Origin: Leeuwenhoekiella palythoae
GTDB lineage: Bacteria > Bacteroidota > Bacteroidia > Flavobacteriales > Flavobacteriaceae
NCBI RefSeq assembly: GCF_900130045.1
Contig: NZ_FQXT01000004.1
Location: 186,001-250,000, forward strand
Length of the DNA: 64,000 nucleotides
Direction of reading: 5' to 3'
The notes under the pieces were generated by a model, which was not told where the DNA came from, did not search any database, and saw only the letters and a program-made list of their open reading frames with translations. Position numbers and translations under genes: made by a program. Of this stretch, positions 25,342 to 33,886 are shown in pieces. Numbering within the stretch: position 1 is the stretch's first letter; each line of letters opens with the position of its first letter.

Positions 25342-26835
25342 ATGAAAAATTATATTAAATATATGGCTTTGTCAGCCGTGCTTTTAACAGCTTGTGAGGC
25401 AGAATTAGACAATCCTATTGAAGATGGCGGCTTTTATAGCAGTGGCTCGGCAGATTTTTCTAACTATGTTGCTGTTGGAAATTCACTGACCTCAGGTTAT
25501 GCTGATGGCGCATTATACATAAGTGGGCAACAGAATAGTTTTCCTAATATTTTAGCAGGTCAATTTGCCTTAGCTGGCGGAGGCTTGTTTTCACAGCCTC
25601 TTGTTGATGATAATACGGGTGGTTTGTTAGCTAATGGTACGCAAATTCAACCGAATCGTTTTGTATTGACCTTAGATGCTGATGGTAATCCAGGACCAAC
25701 ACCTTTGCAGGGTACACCTACGACTGATATTGCAAATGTTTTAGAAGGACCTTTTAATAATATGGGTGTTCCTGGGGCAAAAAGTTTTCATTTAGTAGCA
25801 CCGGGTTATGGTAATATTGCCGGGGTAGCAGCAGGTGCAGCAAACCCCTATTTTGTGCGTTTTGCGTCAAGTACTGATGCTACAATAATAGGAGATGCGG
25901 CAGCTCAAAGTCCGTCGTTTTTCTCACTTTGGATCGGTAACAATGATATTTTAAGCTATGCAACGAGCGGGGGAACTGGAGTAGACCAGACCGGAAATTT
26001 AGACCCGACGACGTACGGTGCTAATGATATTACAGACCCTAATGTGTTTGCGAGTGTATATAATCAAGAAGTTCAAGCTTTAACAGCTTCGGCTTCTGGC
26101 GGAGTGGTTTTTAACATTCCTGACGTGACTTCTATACCGTTTTTTACGACGGTGCCTTATAACGCAATTCCTTTAGATGAGGCTACTGCAGCAGGAGTAA
26201 ATCAAGCATATGTGCAATATAATGGTGCTTTAGCGCAGTATGCGGCTTTAGGAGTTATCACTACTGAAGAGCGTGACGCAAGAACTATTAATTTTACAGC
26301 GGGTCAAAACGCGATTGTGATCGAAGATGAAAATCTTACCACATTGCTTAATCCTACCAATGGTCAGGAAATCCCAAAAATAAGACAAGCGACTCCAGAT
26401 GATCTTTTTGTGTTAACATCATCAAGTATTATCGGGACTCTTGCAGACCCTAGTAATCCTAATTCTGTAATTGGAGTAGGAGTGCCTGTTGGAGATCAAT
26501 ATGTTTTGATTCCTGAAGAGCAGGCGATGATCGCTACTGCGCAGGCTTCGTATAATGCTACAATACAAGGTTTAGCTCAAGCTAACGGGCTAGCATTTGT
26601 TGATGCGCGTGCTATTTTAAACCAACTGGCAGAAAGTGGTATCGCTTTTGACGCAGGAACATTGACTTCTACTTTTGCTACCGGTGGAGCGTTCTCTTTA
26701 GATGGTGTGCACCCTACACCAAGAGGCTATGCCTATTTAGCAAATCAAGCAATTGCTGCAATAAATGAAACTTACGGTTCTACATTACCAATGGTTAACG
26801 TAGGTGATTACGGAACGGTGAACATCAGTAATTAA
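25342..26835 (+). CDS. SGNH/GDSL-type hydrolase lipoprotein
   Basis: A 497-residue lipoprotein (lipobox LLTAC, C18). SGNH blocks are visible: block I as GNSLTSGY with S48 as nucleophile (Asn replaces the usual Asp of GDSL), block III as GNNDIL, and block V as DGVHPTPRGY with the catalytic D and H. The protein is much longer than a simple GDSL esterase (about 200-250) because of Ala/Gly-rich inserts. It should be tethered to the outer membrane and cleave ester bonds, probably of lipids, next to the FadL-like channel encoded 13 bp upstream. This pair is recurrent in Bacteroidota. Confidence 0.88.
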   Translation: MKNYIKYMALSAVLLTACEAELDNPIEDGGFYSSGSADFSNYVAVGNSLTSGYADGALYISGQQNSFPNILAGQFALAGGGLFSQPLVDDNTGGLLANGTQIQPNRFVLTLDADGNPGPTPLQGTPTTDIANVLEGPFNNMGVPGAKSFHLVAPGYGNIAGVAAGAANPYFVRFASSTDATIIGDAAAQSPSFFSLWIGNNDILSYATSGGTGVDQTGNLDPTTYGANDITDPNVFASVYNQEVQALTASASGGVVFNIPDVTSIPFFTTVPYNAIPLDEATAAGVNQAYVQYNGALAQYAALGVITTEERDARTINFTAGQNAIVIEDENLTTLLNPTNGQEIPKIRQATPDDLFVLTSSSIIGTLADPSNPNSVIGVGVPVGDQYVLIPEEQAMIATAQASYNATIQGLAQANGLAFVDARAILNQLAESGIAFDAGTLTSTFATGGAFSLDGVHPTPRGYAYLANQAIAAINETYGSTLPMVNVGDYGTVNISN

Positions 26836-26861
26836 GCTAAAACATTAAGTTTACTTTATAG

Positions 26862-26893
26862 AAATCGCTATCTGTGAGGATAGCGATTTTTTT
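26862..26893 (+). terminator. Rho-independent terminator after the SGNH lipoprotein gene
   Basis: An 11-bp perfect stem AAATCGCTATC / GATAGCGATTT (26862-26872, 26879-26889), 6-base loop TGTGAG, then TTTTTTT. It ends the fadL-SGNH transcript. Confidence 0.95.
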
Positions 26894-26974
26894 ATTTTTA
26901 CGTAAATCCTAATATGCCTAAAATCGGTTTCTTTATGGTTTCGATTCTAGTTTATTATGATTTGACTGGATGGC

Positions 26975-27095
26975 TTTGAATGGCATCGCCAAAGGGTTGG
27001 ATATTTCGCCGATAGCGATCGAAATACATTAAAATTAAAAATTTTTTACTAACCAATGCCTCACGGACTTGCTCTTAGGTAGTTTACTTTAACTT
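26975..27095. repeat. Dispersed intergenic repeat, copy A
   Basis: The gap 26894-27106 holds no gene. Its right half resembles 31024-31140 downstream of clpX: shared blocks include AATGCCTCA, ACTTGC/GCTTGC, TTAG.TAGTTT and an A-rich/T-rich lead (AAAAATTT). Each copy also has a small inverted repeat upstream of these blocks (here around GCCGATAGCGATCG). The copies are diverged, about 70-75% by eye over the best 60 bp. Origin unknown. Confidence 0.5.
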
Positions 27096-27106
27096 GACCT
27101 AACCTT

Positions 27107-27448
27107 ATGAAAACCTTAATCAAATTATTACTTACCGCATTAGCCGTTATCATTTTAGGGTATTTGCTACCGGGTGTAGGGGTAACCTCATTTTTTACAG
27201 CTTTTATCGTCGCTGTGGTAATCGCGCTGTTGCGATTGATCGTGAAACCTATTTTAGTCATACTTACGCTGCCGATCACGATAGTAACGTTTGGAATTTT
27301 TCTGCTTTTCATCAATGCGATCATCATTTTGATAGCAGATTATTTCGTGGGCGGTTTTGCAGTAGATGGTATCTGGTGGGCATTGATTTTTAGTTTGTTG
27401 CTCTCCTTGTTTCAGTCCTTGCTTTTTGCACTTATAAAAGAGGATTAG
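27107..27448 (+). CDS. Phage holin family / YvlD-like small membrane protein
   Basis: A 113-residue protein with four hydrophobic segments (about 5-24, 28-48, 52-77, 85-108) and the conserved ALLRLIVKPILVILTLPITIVTFG core found in the YvlD/Phage_holin_4_2 family. Despite the family name these are chromosomal membrane proteins of unknown function, widespread in bacteria and not evidence of a prophage. It stands alone between a repeat region and the tig promoter. Confidence 0.88.
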   Translation: MKTLIKLLLTALAVIILGYLLPGVGVTSFFTAFIVAVVIALLRLIVKPILVILTLPITIVTFGIFLLFINAIIILIADYFVGGFAVDGIWWALIFSLLLSLFQSLLFALIKED

Positions 27449-27478
27449 AAGCTTGCTGAATACCAAATGCTTATAAAC

Positions 27479-27509
27479 TTTGTGGGGATATAAAAAAGAT
27501 GTACTTTTG
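27479..27509 (+). promoter_or_regulatory. Bacteroidota-type promoter of tig (TTTG-N19-TACTTTTG)
   Basis: TTTG at 27479-27482, a 19-bp spacer and TACTTTTG at 27502-27509 match the -33/-7 consensus well. The element lies 34 bp before the tig ATG. Confidence 0.8.
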
Positions 27510-27543
27510 CACTCCAAATTTTATAGGAAAATATCACTAGAAG

Positions 27544-28866
27544 ATGAATATTACACGCGAGAATATTGATGATTTAAATGCAGTACTTAAGGTAGATATT
27601 GCAAAAGATGACTATAATGACAAAGTACAGAAAGTACTTAAAGATTATAGAAAATCTGCAAACATTCCTGGTTTTAGAAAAGGGCACGTGCCTATGGGTC
27701 TTGTTCAAAAGCAGTACGGTAAGGCCGTTTTGGTAGATGAGGTAAACAAGCTTTTACAAGATAGTCTGCAAAAATATCTTACTGAAGAAAAACTTGATGT
27801 GTTAGGTAATCCATTACCTAAAGATCAAGAAGATCTTAATTGGGATGCCGGTGATTATACCTTTGAATTTGAATTAGGTCTTGCGCCTAAGTTTGAAATA
27901 GATCTTCAGCCTAAAAAAGCGATCACAAGCTATACTATTGTTGTTGATGATAAAATGGTAGATAATCAAATCACTACTATTCAAAAGCAATACGGAAAAA
28001 TCACAAGCAAGCAGGAGGTAGAGAAAGACGATGAGGTTTCTGGAAGCTTTGTTAATGAAGAAGCTGAGTTTGAGAAGAAAACCATGTTTGAAGTAAACAA
28101 ACTTAAAGGTAAAGCAAATACTTCGGCGTTTGTGGGTGCAAAAGTAGGTGACACGGTTACTGTTTCTACTAAAGGTTTGTTTAAAGAAGCGGGTGACTAC
28201 CGTTCTTTCTTAGGTCTTTCAGAAGAAGAAGCAAAAGAGAAAAATCTTGAAGTTTCTTTTACTATTGAAGAAGTTAACCACAGAGAGCCTGCAGATTTAG
28301 ATCAGGATCTTTTTGATAAGCTTTACGGTCCGGGTGTTATTACTTCGGTAACTGAGCTTAAGGAAAAAATTAAAGAAGAAGGTGAAAATCAATTCAAGCA
28401 GCAAAGCGATCAGCAGTTGCTTAATGATGTAACCGAAAGATTGATCGAGAATACAGAATTTGATCTTCCTGCTGAATTTTTAAAGAAATGGATTCAGAGA
28501 AGTGGTGAGAAGGAGTTGACTTTTGAAGAAGCTGTTGAAGAGTACGAGCGTTCTGAAAAGGGACTACGTTACCAGTTGATCGAAGGTAAGATCATTGCGG
28601 ATAACGAGCTGCAGATCACTTTTGAAGAGATCAAAGCTTACGCTAAAGAAATGATCAAAGCACAGATGGCACAGTTTGGTCAAAACGATCCTAAAGATGA
28701 AGAATTAGAAGGTATCGCAGCACGTATTTTGAGTAATCAGGATGAGGTTAAAAGACTTTCTGAGCAATTGATGAACAAAAAATTGCTTGATTTCTTTAAA
28801 GAGAATGTAAAATTAAAAGAGAAAGAAGTGACTTTTGACGAGTTTGTCAAAGAAGTTTACAACTAG
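27544..28866 (+). CDS. tig: Trigger factor
   Basis: A 440-residue ribosome-associated chaperone. The N-terminal ribosome-binding domain has the signature loop IPGFRKGHVPMGLVQKQYG (about residues 41-59), the GFRKG core being the L23 contact. A shortened, diverged PPIase-like region follows, then a long helical C-terminal chaperone domain. Trigger factor binds nascent chains at the exit tunnel. It has its own promoter and is followed by two tandem terminators before clpP; the tig-clpP-clpX order is widely conserved, but here tig is transcriptionally separated. Confidence 0.96.
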   Translation: MNITRENIDDLNAVLKVDIAKDDYNDKVQKVLKDYRKSANIPGFRKGHVPMGLVQKQYGKAVLVDEVNKLLQDSLQKYLTEEKLDVLGNPLPKDQEDLNWDAGDYTFEFELGLAPKFEIDLQPKKAITSYTIVVDDKMVDNQITTIQKQYGKITSKQEVEKDDEVSGSFVNEEAEFEKKTMFEVNKLKGKANTSAFVGAKVGDTVTVSTKGLFKEAGDYRSFLGLSEEEAKEKNLEVSFTIEEVNHREPADLDQDLFDKLYGPGVITSVTELKEKIKEEGENQFKQQSDQQLLNDVTERLIENTEFDLPAEFLKKWIQRSGEKELTFEEAVEEYERSEKGLRYQLIEGKIIADNELQITFEEIKAYAKEMIKAQMAQFGQNDPKDEELEGIAARILSNQDEVKRLSEQLMNKKLLDFFKENVKLKEKEVTFDEFVKEVYN

Positions 28867-28893
28867 TAATTCTCTAATTTATATAGTATCTTT

Positions 28894-28927
28894 AAGGCGT
28901 TTTAACGGTATGTTGAAACGCCTTTTT
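28894..28927 (+). terminator. First of two tandem terminators after tig
   Basis: AAGGCGTTT (28894-28902) pairs with AAACGCCTT (28916-28924) with a 13-base loop, followed by TTTTT. Confidence 0.85.
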
Positions 28928-28941
28928 ACTTAAAAATTAGT

Positions 28942-28966
28942 AAGGTGTTTTAAACACCTTTTTTAT
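28942..28966 (+). terminator. Second tandem terminator after tig
   Basis: AAGGTGTTT-T-AAACACCTT (28942-28960) is a 9-bp perfect palindrome with a 1-base centre followed by TTTTTT. A hairpin needs to open a few central pairs as loop. It lies 15 bp after the first terminator and shares the AAGG.GTTT arm. Confidence 0.8.
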
Positions 28967-29018
28967 TGAACTTTTATTTTGAAGCCTTAGCGCGCTTCAG
29001 GAATTAGAAAAAAATACT

Positions 29019-29693
29019 ATGAACTACGCAGACGAATTTAAAAAATACGCGATTAAAGATCAGGGCGTAAACAGCATGTACTACGATAAAATCATGAGTA
29101 GCATGTACCCGGTAGGTCTTACTCCAAATATTATCGAAGAACGTCAGATGAACGCTGTGGCGATGGACGTTTTTTCACGTTTGATGATGGATCGCATCAT
29201 CTTTTTGGGGACTGGTATCAATGACCAGGTAGCAAATATTGTTCAGGCACAATTACTTTTCTTAGAAAGTACAGACGCTTCTAAAGATATTCAGATTTAT
29301 ATTAACTCTCCTGGAGGTAGTGTGTATGCAGGTCTAGGGATCTATGATACCATGCAATTTATTAAACCTGATGTGGCTACTATTTGTACCGGTATGGCGG
29401 CCTCTATGGGCGCAGTTTTGCTTTGTGCTGGTGCACAAGGAAAACGTAGTGGATTAACACACTCACGAGTGATGATTCACCAGCCATTAGGTGGAGCACA
29501 AGGACAAGCGAGTGATATCGAGATCACCGCGCGTGAAATCCTTACGCTTAAAGAAGAATTGTATAAGATTATTGCAAAGCATTCAGGTCAGCCTTACGAT
29601 AAGGTTTATGAAGACAGTGATCGTGATTACTGGATGAAAGCTGATAAAGCTTTAGAATACGGAATGATTGACGAAATTCTGGCGAGAGAATAA
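29019..29693 (+). CDS. clpP: ATP-dependent Clp protease proteolytic subunit
   Basis: A 224-residue serine peptidase. The triad is visible: S129 in [12 protein letters not shown]154 in [11 protein letters not shown], and an Asp in the ...[10 protein letters not shown] region near 203. The N-terminal ~40 residues before PNIIEERQ are longer than in E. coli ClpP and are probably cut off as a propeptide. It forms the double heptamer that degrades substrates unfolded by ClpX. clpX follows after 45 bp on the same strand. Confidence 0.97.
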   Translation: MNYADEFKKYAIKDQGVNSMYYDKIMSSMYPVGLTPNIIEERQMNAVAMDVFSRLMMDRIIFLGTGINDQVANIVQAQLLFLESTDASKDIQIYINSPGGSVYAGLGIYDTMQFIKPDVATICTGMAASMGAVLLCAGAQGKRSGLTHSRVMIHQPLGGAQGQASDIEITAREILTLKEELYKIIAKHSGQPYDKVYEDSDRDYWMKADKALEYGMIDEILARE

Positions 29694-29738
29694 GTCAGAA
29701 CAACGTTGAAGTTGTTGAATTACCCAAATGATTGAATT

Positions 29739-30971
29739 ATGGCGAAAGAAGAATTAGAATGTTCATTTTGTGGCAGAAAAAAGTCTGAGACTAACTTGCT
29801 TATTGCAGGGCTGGACGCACACATTTGCGACCGTTGCATCGAGCAAGCACACGGTATTGTACTTGAGGAAGCCAAAGACGTGAACAAAAATGGGTTAGAT
29901 GGAGAGCTGACACTCAAGAAGCCTAAAGAGATTAAAGATTTTCTAGATGAGTATATCATCGGTCAGGACTTTACAAAAAAGGTAATGGCCGTAGCGGTGT
30001 ATAATCATTACAAACGTCTATTACAACCTGAGACCGAAGATGAGATCGAGATTCAGAAGAGTAATATTGTAATGGTAGGGCAAACCGGTACCGGTAAAAC
30101 GCTTATGGCAAAAACCATTGCGCGTATGCTGAATGTGCCGCTTGCTATTGTAGATGCTACCGTTTTGACCGAAGCAGGTTACGTAGGAGAAGATGTAGAG
30201 AGTATTTTAACGCGCTTGTTACAAGCAGCAGATTACAATCTTGAAAAAGCGCAACGCGGAATCGTTTTTATTGATGAGATCGATAAAATCGCACGTAAGA
30301 GTGATAACCCTTCGATCACACGAGATGTGAGCGGAGAAGGCGTACAACAAGCGTTATTGAAGCTTTTAGAAGGAACTACTGTAAACGTTCCGCCTAAGGG
30401 AGGTCGAAAACATCCTGATCAGAAGTTTATTGAAGTCAATACAGAGCATATCTTGTTTATTGCAGGTGGTGCGTTTGATGGTATTGAGCGTGTGATCAGC
30501 AAACGCTTGAATATGCAGGCAGTAGGCTTCAGTGCGAGTATGAGCGACGAAGTGATTGACCGCGAAAATCTTTTGAAATACATTATTCCTAAAGACTTGA
30601 AAGATTTTGGTTTGATCCCAGAAATTATTGGTCGTCTTCCGGTACTCACACATATGGATCCGCTTGATGCAAAAACCTTGCGAGCAATTCTTACCGAGCC
30701 TAAAAATGCTATTATAAAGCAGTACGAAAAGCTCTTTGAGATGGATGATATCGAATTTGAGATCACTGCACCGGCGCTGGATTATATTGTGGATAAAGCG
30801 ATCGAATATAAGTTGGGTGCGCGTGGATTACGCTCACTTTGTGAAGCGATCTTTACTGATGCGATGTTTGATCTGCCAAGTTCTGATCTTACTACCTTTA
30901 AAGTAGATAAAGAATATGCGCAGTTTAAGCTAGAGAAATCAACTATTAAAAAGCTTAAGGCAGTTTCTTAA
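29739..30971 (+). CDS. clpX: ATP-dependent Clp protease ATP-binding subunit ClpX
   Basis: A 410-residue AAA+ unfoldase. It has the N-terminal zinc-binding domain (C8, C11, C30, C33), Walker A GQTGTGKT (114-121), Walker [12 protein letters not shown], and the IGRLPV region near the ClpP-contact loop (IGF-like loop region around 260-275). ClpX unfolds tagged proteins and feeds them to ClpP encoded just upstream. It is closed by a strong terminator at 30991-31019. Confidence 0.97.
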   Translation: MAKEELECSFCGRKKSETNLLIAGLDAHICDRCIEQAHGIVLEEAKDVNKNGLDGELTLKKPKEIKDFLDEYIIGQDFTKKVMAVAVYNHYKRLLQPETEDEIEIQKSNIVMVGQTGTGKTLMAKTIARMLNVPLAIVDATVLTEAGYVGEDVESILTRLLQAADYNLEKAQRGIVFIDEIDKIARKSDNPSITRDVSGEGVQQALLKLLEGTTVNVPPKGGRKHPDQKFIEVNTEHILFIAGGAFDGIERVISKRLNMQAVGFSASMSDEVIDRENLLKYIIPKDLKDFGLIPEIIGRLPVLTHMDPLDAKTLRAILTEPKNAIIKQYEKLFEMDDIEFEITAPALDYIVDKAIEYKLGARGLRSLCEAIFTDAMFDLPSSDLTTFKVDKEYAQFKLEKSTIKKLKAVS

Positions 30972-30990
30972 GCTGAAATACATAAAGATG

Positions 30991-31019
30991 AAAAAGCTCG
31001 GTATTGCCGAGCTTTTTTT
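30991..31019 (+). terminator. Rho-independent terminator after clpX
   Basis: An 11-bp stem AAAAAGCTCGG / CCGAGCTTTTT with loop TATTG and a T7 tail, closing the clpP-clpX transcript. Confidence 0.95.
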
Positions 31020-31023
31020 ATTG

Positions 31024-31140
31024 GCCCCCGCGAAAGGCTTGAATACTCTGTCCCAATAACTATTGGGAAGCTTCGAAATCAAAAATTTACTTCCAGCTAA
31101 TGCCTCAAGAGCTTGCCTTTAGCTAGTTTGCTGATGGAAG
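31024..31140. repeat. Dispersed intergenic repeat, copy B
   Basis: Second copy of the element at 26975-27095. It starts with CCCGCGAAAGGCTTGAATA, contains a TCCCAATA-AC-TATTGGGA hairpin (31050-31067, approximate), and then AAAAATTTAC, AATGCCTCA, GCTTGC and TTTAGCTAGTTT. Like copy A it sits directly downstream of a terminator. No ORF in it looks real. Confidence 0.5.
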
Positions 31141-31162
31141 GTTATTCCATTAACTAGCTCGC

Positions 31163-32110
31163 TTAAAATCCAGCTACCGAAGCTGTGTGCTCATACTGAT
31201 AAACATTCATCTTTTGGCTCAACGAATTCTTATTAGAACTGAAATAGCCCTTAGTTGTGGTAACTGGTACAAAACCTACTTCATCTGCCGCGGAGTTGAT
31301 CGCCGAACCTAAAGTTTGAGCAGAACTATACAGCTCAGCATCGGTATATGCGCGATACAGATCATAGCCGCCATAAGCTCCCGGGCGATCAGATGCGAAA
31401 TAGAGTATATGGTTCTCAACGCTTAAGCTGGGATATTTTTCGTTAGCTGAAGTATTGATGTTTTTACCAAGATTTTTTGGTGTTGTAAATCTTCCGTTAG
31501 GTAAAATTTCAACGGAATATAAGTCGTAACCGCCATAACCACCGGGCATATCACTCGAAAAATACAACGTTTTGCCATTGCGACTTAACCACGGATTTTC
31601 AACAGAATATCCTTTAGGAGCTAAGGTTAAACGTTTTGGGGCAAACCATTGTGCGGGGTTTTTAGGATTTCGGGTGGCAACGTATAGTTGATAATTTGTA
31701 CTACCTGCTTCGGTTTTAGTGTAAAACACCTGCGTTTGTGTTTTATTAAATGTGAGACCGCCGTGGTTGGTTTTTCCTGTAAAAACTCCAGCAAGTAAAT
31801 GAGGATTCCGCCAGTTGTTTTTAAATTTTGAAAAACCTAAAAGTTTGTATTCGCTTTGATCTAAAACTGTAGAACTTCCGGACCGTGAAGTGATTTTTCG
31901 GTTGGAGACCACAACTAGTTTATCTTCAAACAAACACGTGGCATACTCATCTGAAGCAGTGTTGAAACTGAGTTCAGAAACGATATAGGTATGGTCATTT
32001 GGCGATGACGTGTACCTTTTTGCAAATAAATTAGGTGAGGAGTTTGAATTGAAAGCGATCGTAGTTTCGCTTTTTTTACTTTGACACTGATAGTAACCCG
32101 CTTTGCAGGG
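31163..32110 (-). pseudogene. WD40-like (PD40) beta-propeller protein, N-terminus out of frame
   Basis: The frame encodes PD40-type blades, e.g. NPWLSRNGKTLYFSSDMPGG and YPSLSVENHILYFASDRPGA, each followed by YGGYDLY, as in TolB-like or OmpA-associated envelope proteins. The first usable start in frame is TTG 31933 (256 residues), but the frame stays open to 32110 and its upstream part (SELSFNTASDEYATCLFEDK) matches the normal blade entry, so coding once ran further. No ATG, GTG or TTG exists between 31934 and 32110. A separate frame (32201-32076) supplies a signal-peptide-like start. A frameshift inside the hairpin at 32079-32128 would join them. It could instead be a 5'-truncated gene. Confidence 0.65.
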
Positions 32111-32201
32111 TTACTATCAGTGTCAAAGCTATTAGCTTCGAAAAGCTTGAGTAATTTGAGTTGTGATTTGTTGCAGCCAATTTAGGGGAGACTGGGCGCA
32201 T
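32076..32201 (-). other. Small frame with signal-peptide-like sequence, probable displaced N-terminus of the PD40 gene
   Basis: ATG 32201 to TAA 32076, 41 codons. Residues 19-34 (SFSKLIALTLIVTLQS) look like the h-region and cleavage region of a Sec signal peptide. It runs through the 21-bp inverted repeat and stops right after it, overlapping the upstream extension of the PD40 frame in another phase. Most likely it is the original start of the downstream gene, put out of phase by an indel. It is too short to stand as a gene on its own evidence. Confidence 0.4.
32079..32128. repeat. Perfect 21-bp inverted repeat (strong hairpin)
   Basis: Arms 32079-32099 and 32108-32128 are exact reverse complements (arm core TTTGACACTGATAGTAACC), with loop GCTTTGCA. 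No T-tract follows on either strand, so it is not an ordinary terminator. It lies exactly where the reading frame of the PD40 gene is broken. The surrounding gap 31934-32257 contains nothing else convincing. Confidence 0.85.
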
Positions 32202-32257
32202 ATGCTAATATTTTAGTTGAAGCGGGATTAAAATTCGTTGAAGTGAAAATCTAGGGG

Positions 32258-33787
32258 TTATCCTTGTGTGCAGGCGGCGTTTAAAACCAGCAATTCTTCT
32301 ACTAATTCTCTAGAATTACTGAGTCTGGGAACTTTGTGCTGACCACCAAGCTTATTTTTTGATTTTAACCAATCGTAAAATAGATCGGTACGGGCGTAGT
32401 GTATAGTGGGTGGATTTAAAGTCATATTATTTTTGCGTTTGGCTTCATAATCGCTATTGATCTCCTGTAAAGCCTTGTCAAAAAGTTGATTAAAATGCTC
32501 GGGATCCTTAGGAGCCACTTTAAATTCAATGAACCATTCGTGAGCACCTTTTTCTTTTCCATCCATAAAAATAGGTGCAGCTGTGTAGTCTACGATTTCA
32601 GACTGGGTAAGCGCTGTTGCTTTCTTTAGGGCTTCTTCGGCATTCTCAATGATCAATTCTTCGCCAAAGGCATTAATGTGGTGTTTAGTGCGCCCACTCA
32701 CGCGTATACGATACGGATTTATAGAAGTAAATCGCACCGTGTCACCTACGCGATAGCGCCACAATCCGCTGTTGGTAGTAATCACAATAGCGTAGTTTTT
32801 TCCTTTTTCAACTTCGCTAAGCGGAATAATTTTCTGACCGGGCTGCCCATAGCAATCCATTGGGATGAATTCATAGAAAATTCCGTAGTCTAACATAAGC
32901 AAGAGATCGCTACGTTCGTTTTTATCCTGAAGCGCAAAAAAACCTTCAGAAGCATTATAGATCTCATAATACTTAAAGTCGTGACGCGGCAATACTTTTC
33001 TGTACTGATCGCGATAAGGTTCAAAACTTACACCCCCGTGAAAATAGACTTCCAGATTGGGCCAAACCTCAAAAAGGCTTTGTTTGCCGGTTGTAGCTAA
33101 AATATTGTTGATGAGCACCAGCATCCAAGAAGGTACACCGGCAAGACTCGTAACTTTTTCTTGAATGGTTTCCTGAACGATAGCTTGCATTTTAACTTCC
33201 CAATCGCTCATCAAGGAAACCTCATTCCCGGGAGTACTGCTAAACTCTGCCCAAAACGGCATATTATCGATCAATATCGCTGAGAGATCACCATACGAGG
33301 TGCCGTTACTTTCATAAAGGCGTTTGCTTCCGCCCAGGCGCAAGCTTTTTCCGGTAAACAATTGAGAGTCGGGATTGTTATTTAGATAAACACAAAGTAG
33401 ATCTTTACTCGCTGCATAATGGCAATCTTCAAGCGCTTCAGGGCTTACCGGGATGTATTTGCTTTTTGCGTTTGTTGTTCCGCTGCTTTGCGCAAATAGT
33501 TTGACGGGGGAAGGCCAGAAGATGTTGCTTTCCCCACGACGCGCACGCTCGATCATTTCGTGCGAGGCTTCATAATTGGTTATGGGAACTTGTTGTGCAA
33601 AATCGTTATAGGAACGAATATCTTTAAAACCGTATTTTTTACCGATCTCTGTATTTTTAGCTTTGTGTACTAACTTCAGCAGCAATTCATTTTGAACTTC
33701 GTGAGGATATTTTAGAAACAATTCCATTTGGTGAATACGCTTTTTGAGAAACCAGCTGGCGATAGAATTGACTAAGGGTATCGGCAT
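32258..33787 (-). CDS. GH3 auxin-responsive promoter family protein (ANL-type adenylate-forming enzyme)
   Basis: A 509-residue protein of the GH3 family. The ATP-binding P-loop SSGTTNAKSKYIPV (about 104-117), the GGVSFEPYR and YNASEGFFALQ regions that follow the acyl site, and the YRVGDTVRF motif match. Plant GH3 enzymes adenylate carboxylates such as jasmonate or IAA and join them to amino acids. Bacterial homologues, common in Bacteroidota, have no settled substrate. It has no signal peptide and is monocistronic, divergent from the DUF2797 gene. Confidence 0.9.
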   Translation of the reverse strand: MPIPLVNSIASWFLKKRIHQMELFLKYPHEVQNELLLKLVHKAKNTEIGKKYGFKDIRSYNDFAQQVPITNYEASHEMIERARRGESNIFWPSPVKLFAQSSGTTNAKSKYIPVSPEALEDCHYAASKDLLCVYLNNNPDSQLFTGKSLRLGGSKRLYESNGTSYGDLSAILIDNMPFWAEFSSTPGNEVSLMSDWEVKMQAIVQETIQEKVTSLAGVPSWMLVLINNILATTGKQSLFEVWPNLEVYFHGGVSFEPYRDQYRKVLPRHDFKYYEIYNASEGFFALQDKNERSDLLLMLDYGIFYEFIPMDCYGQPGQKIIPLSEVEKGKNYAIVITTNSGLWRYRVGDTVRFTSINPYRIRVSGRTKHHINAFGEELIIENAEEALKKATALTQSEIVDYTAAPIFMDGKEKGAHEWFIEFKVAPKDPEHFNQLFDKALQEINSDYEAKRKNNMTLNPPTIHYARTDLFYDWLKSKNKLGGQHKVPRLSNSRELVEELLVLNAACTQG

Positions 33788-33795
33788 TTTGTTAG

Positions 33796-33803
33796 TATAT
33801 TTG
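33796..33803 (+). promoter_or_regulatory. Putative -7 element (TATATTTG) of the DUF2797 gene
   Basis: TATATTTG on the + strand, matching TAnnTTTG, 83 bp before the ATG at 33887. The nearest upstream TTG (33768-33770) is 25 bp away, slightly too far. Confidence 0.35.
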
Positions 33804-33886
33804 AGCTCTAGTTTATTAGGATTGATAAAAAATCACGCCTAAAAATACTTTTTTTAAACTGAATTAATTCAACATCCTTCACTTTT

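Noticed and set aside
27107-27448. Phage holin annotation as a sign of a prophage
   Set aside because: The protein belongs to the YvlD-like chromosomal membrane family, and no phage structural, lysis or integrase gene is near.
32080-32128. Hairpin as a rho-independent terminator or tet-type operator
   Set aside because: No T-tract follows on either strand. The CTATCAGTG resemblance to tetO covers only 9 bases, and no TetR gene is present.
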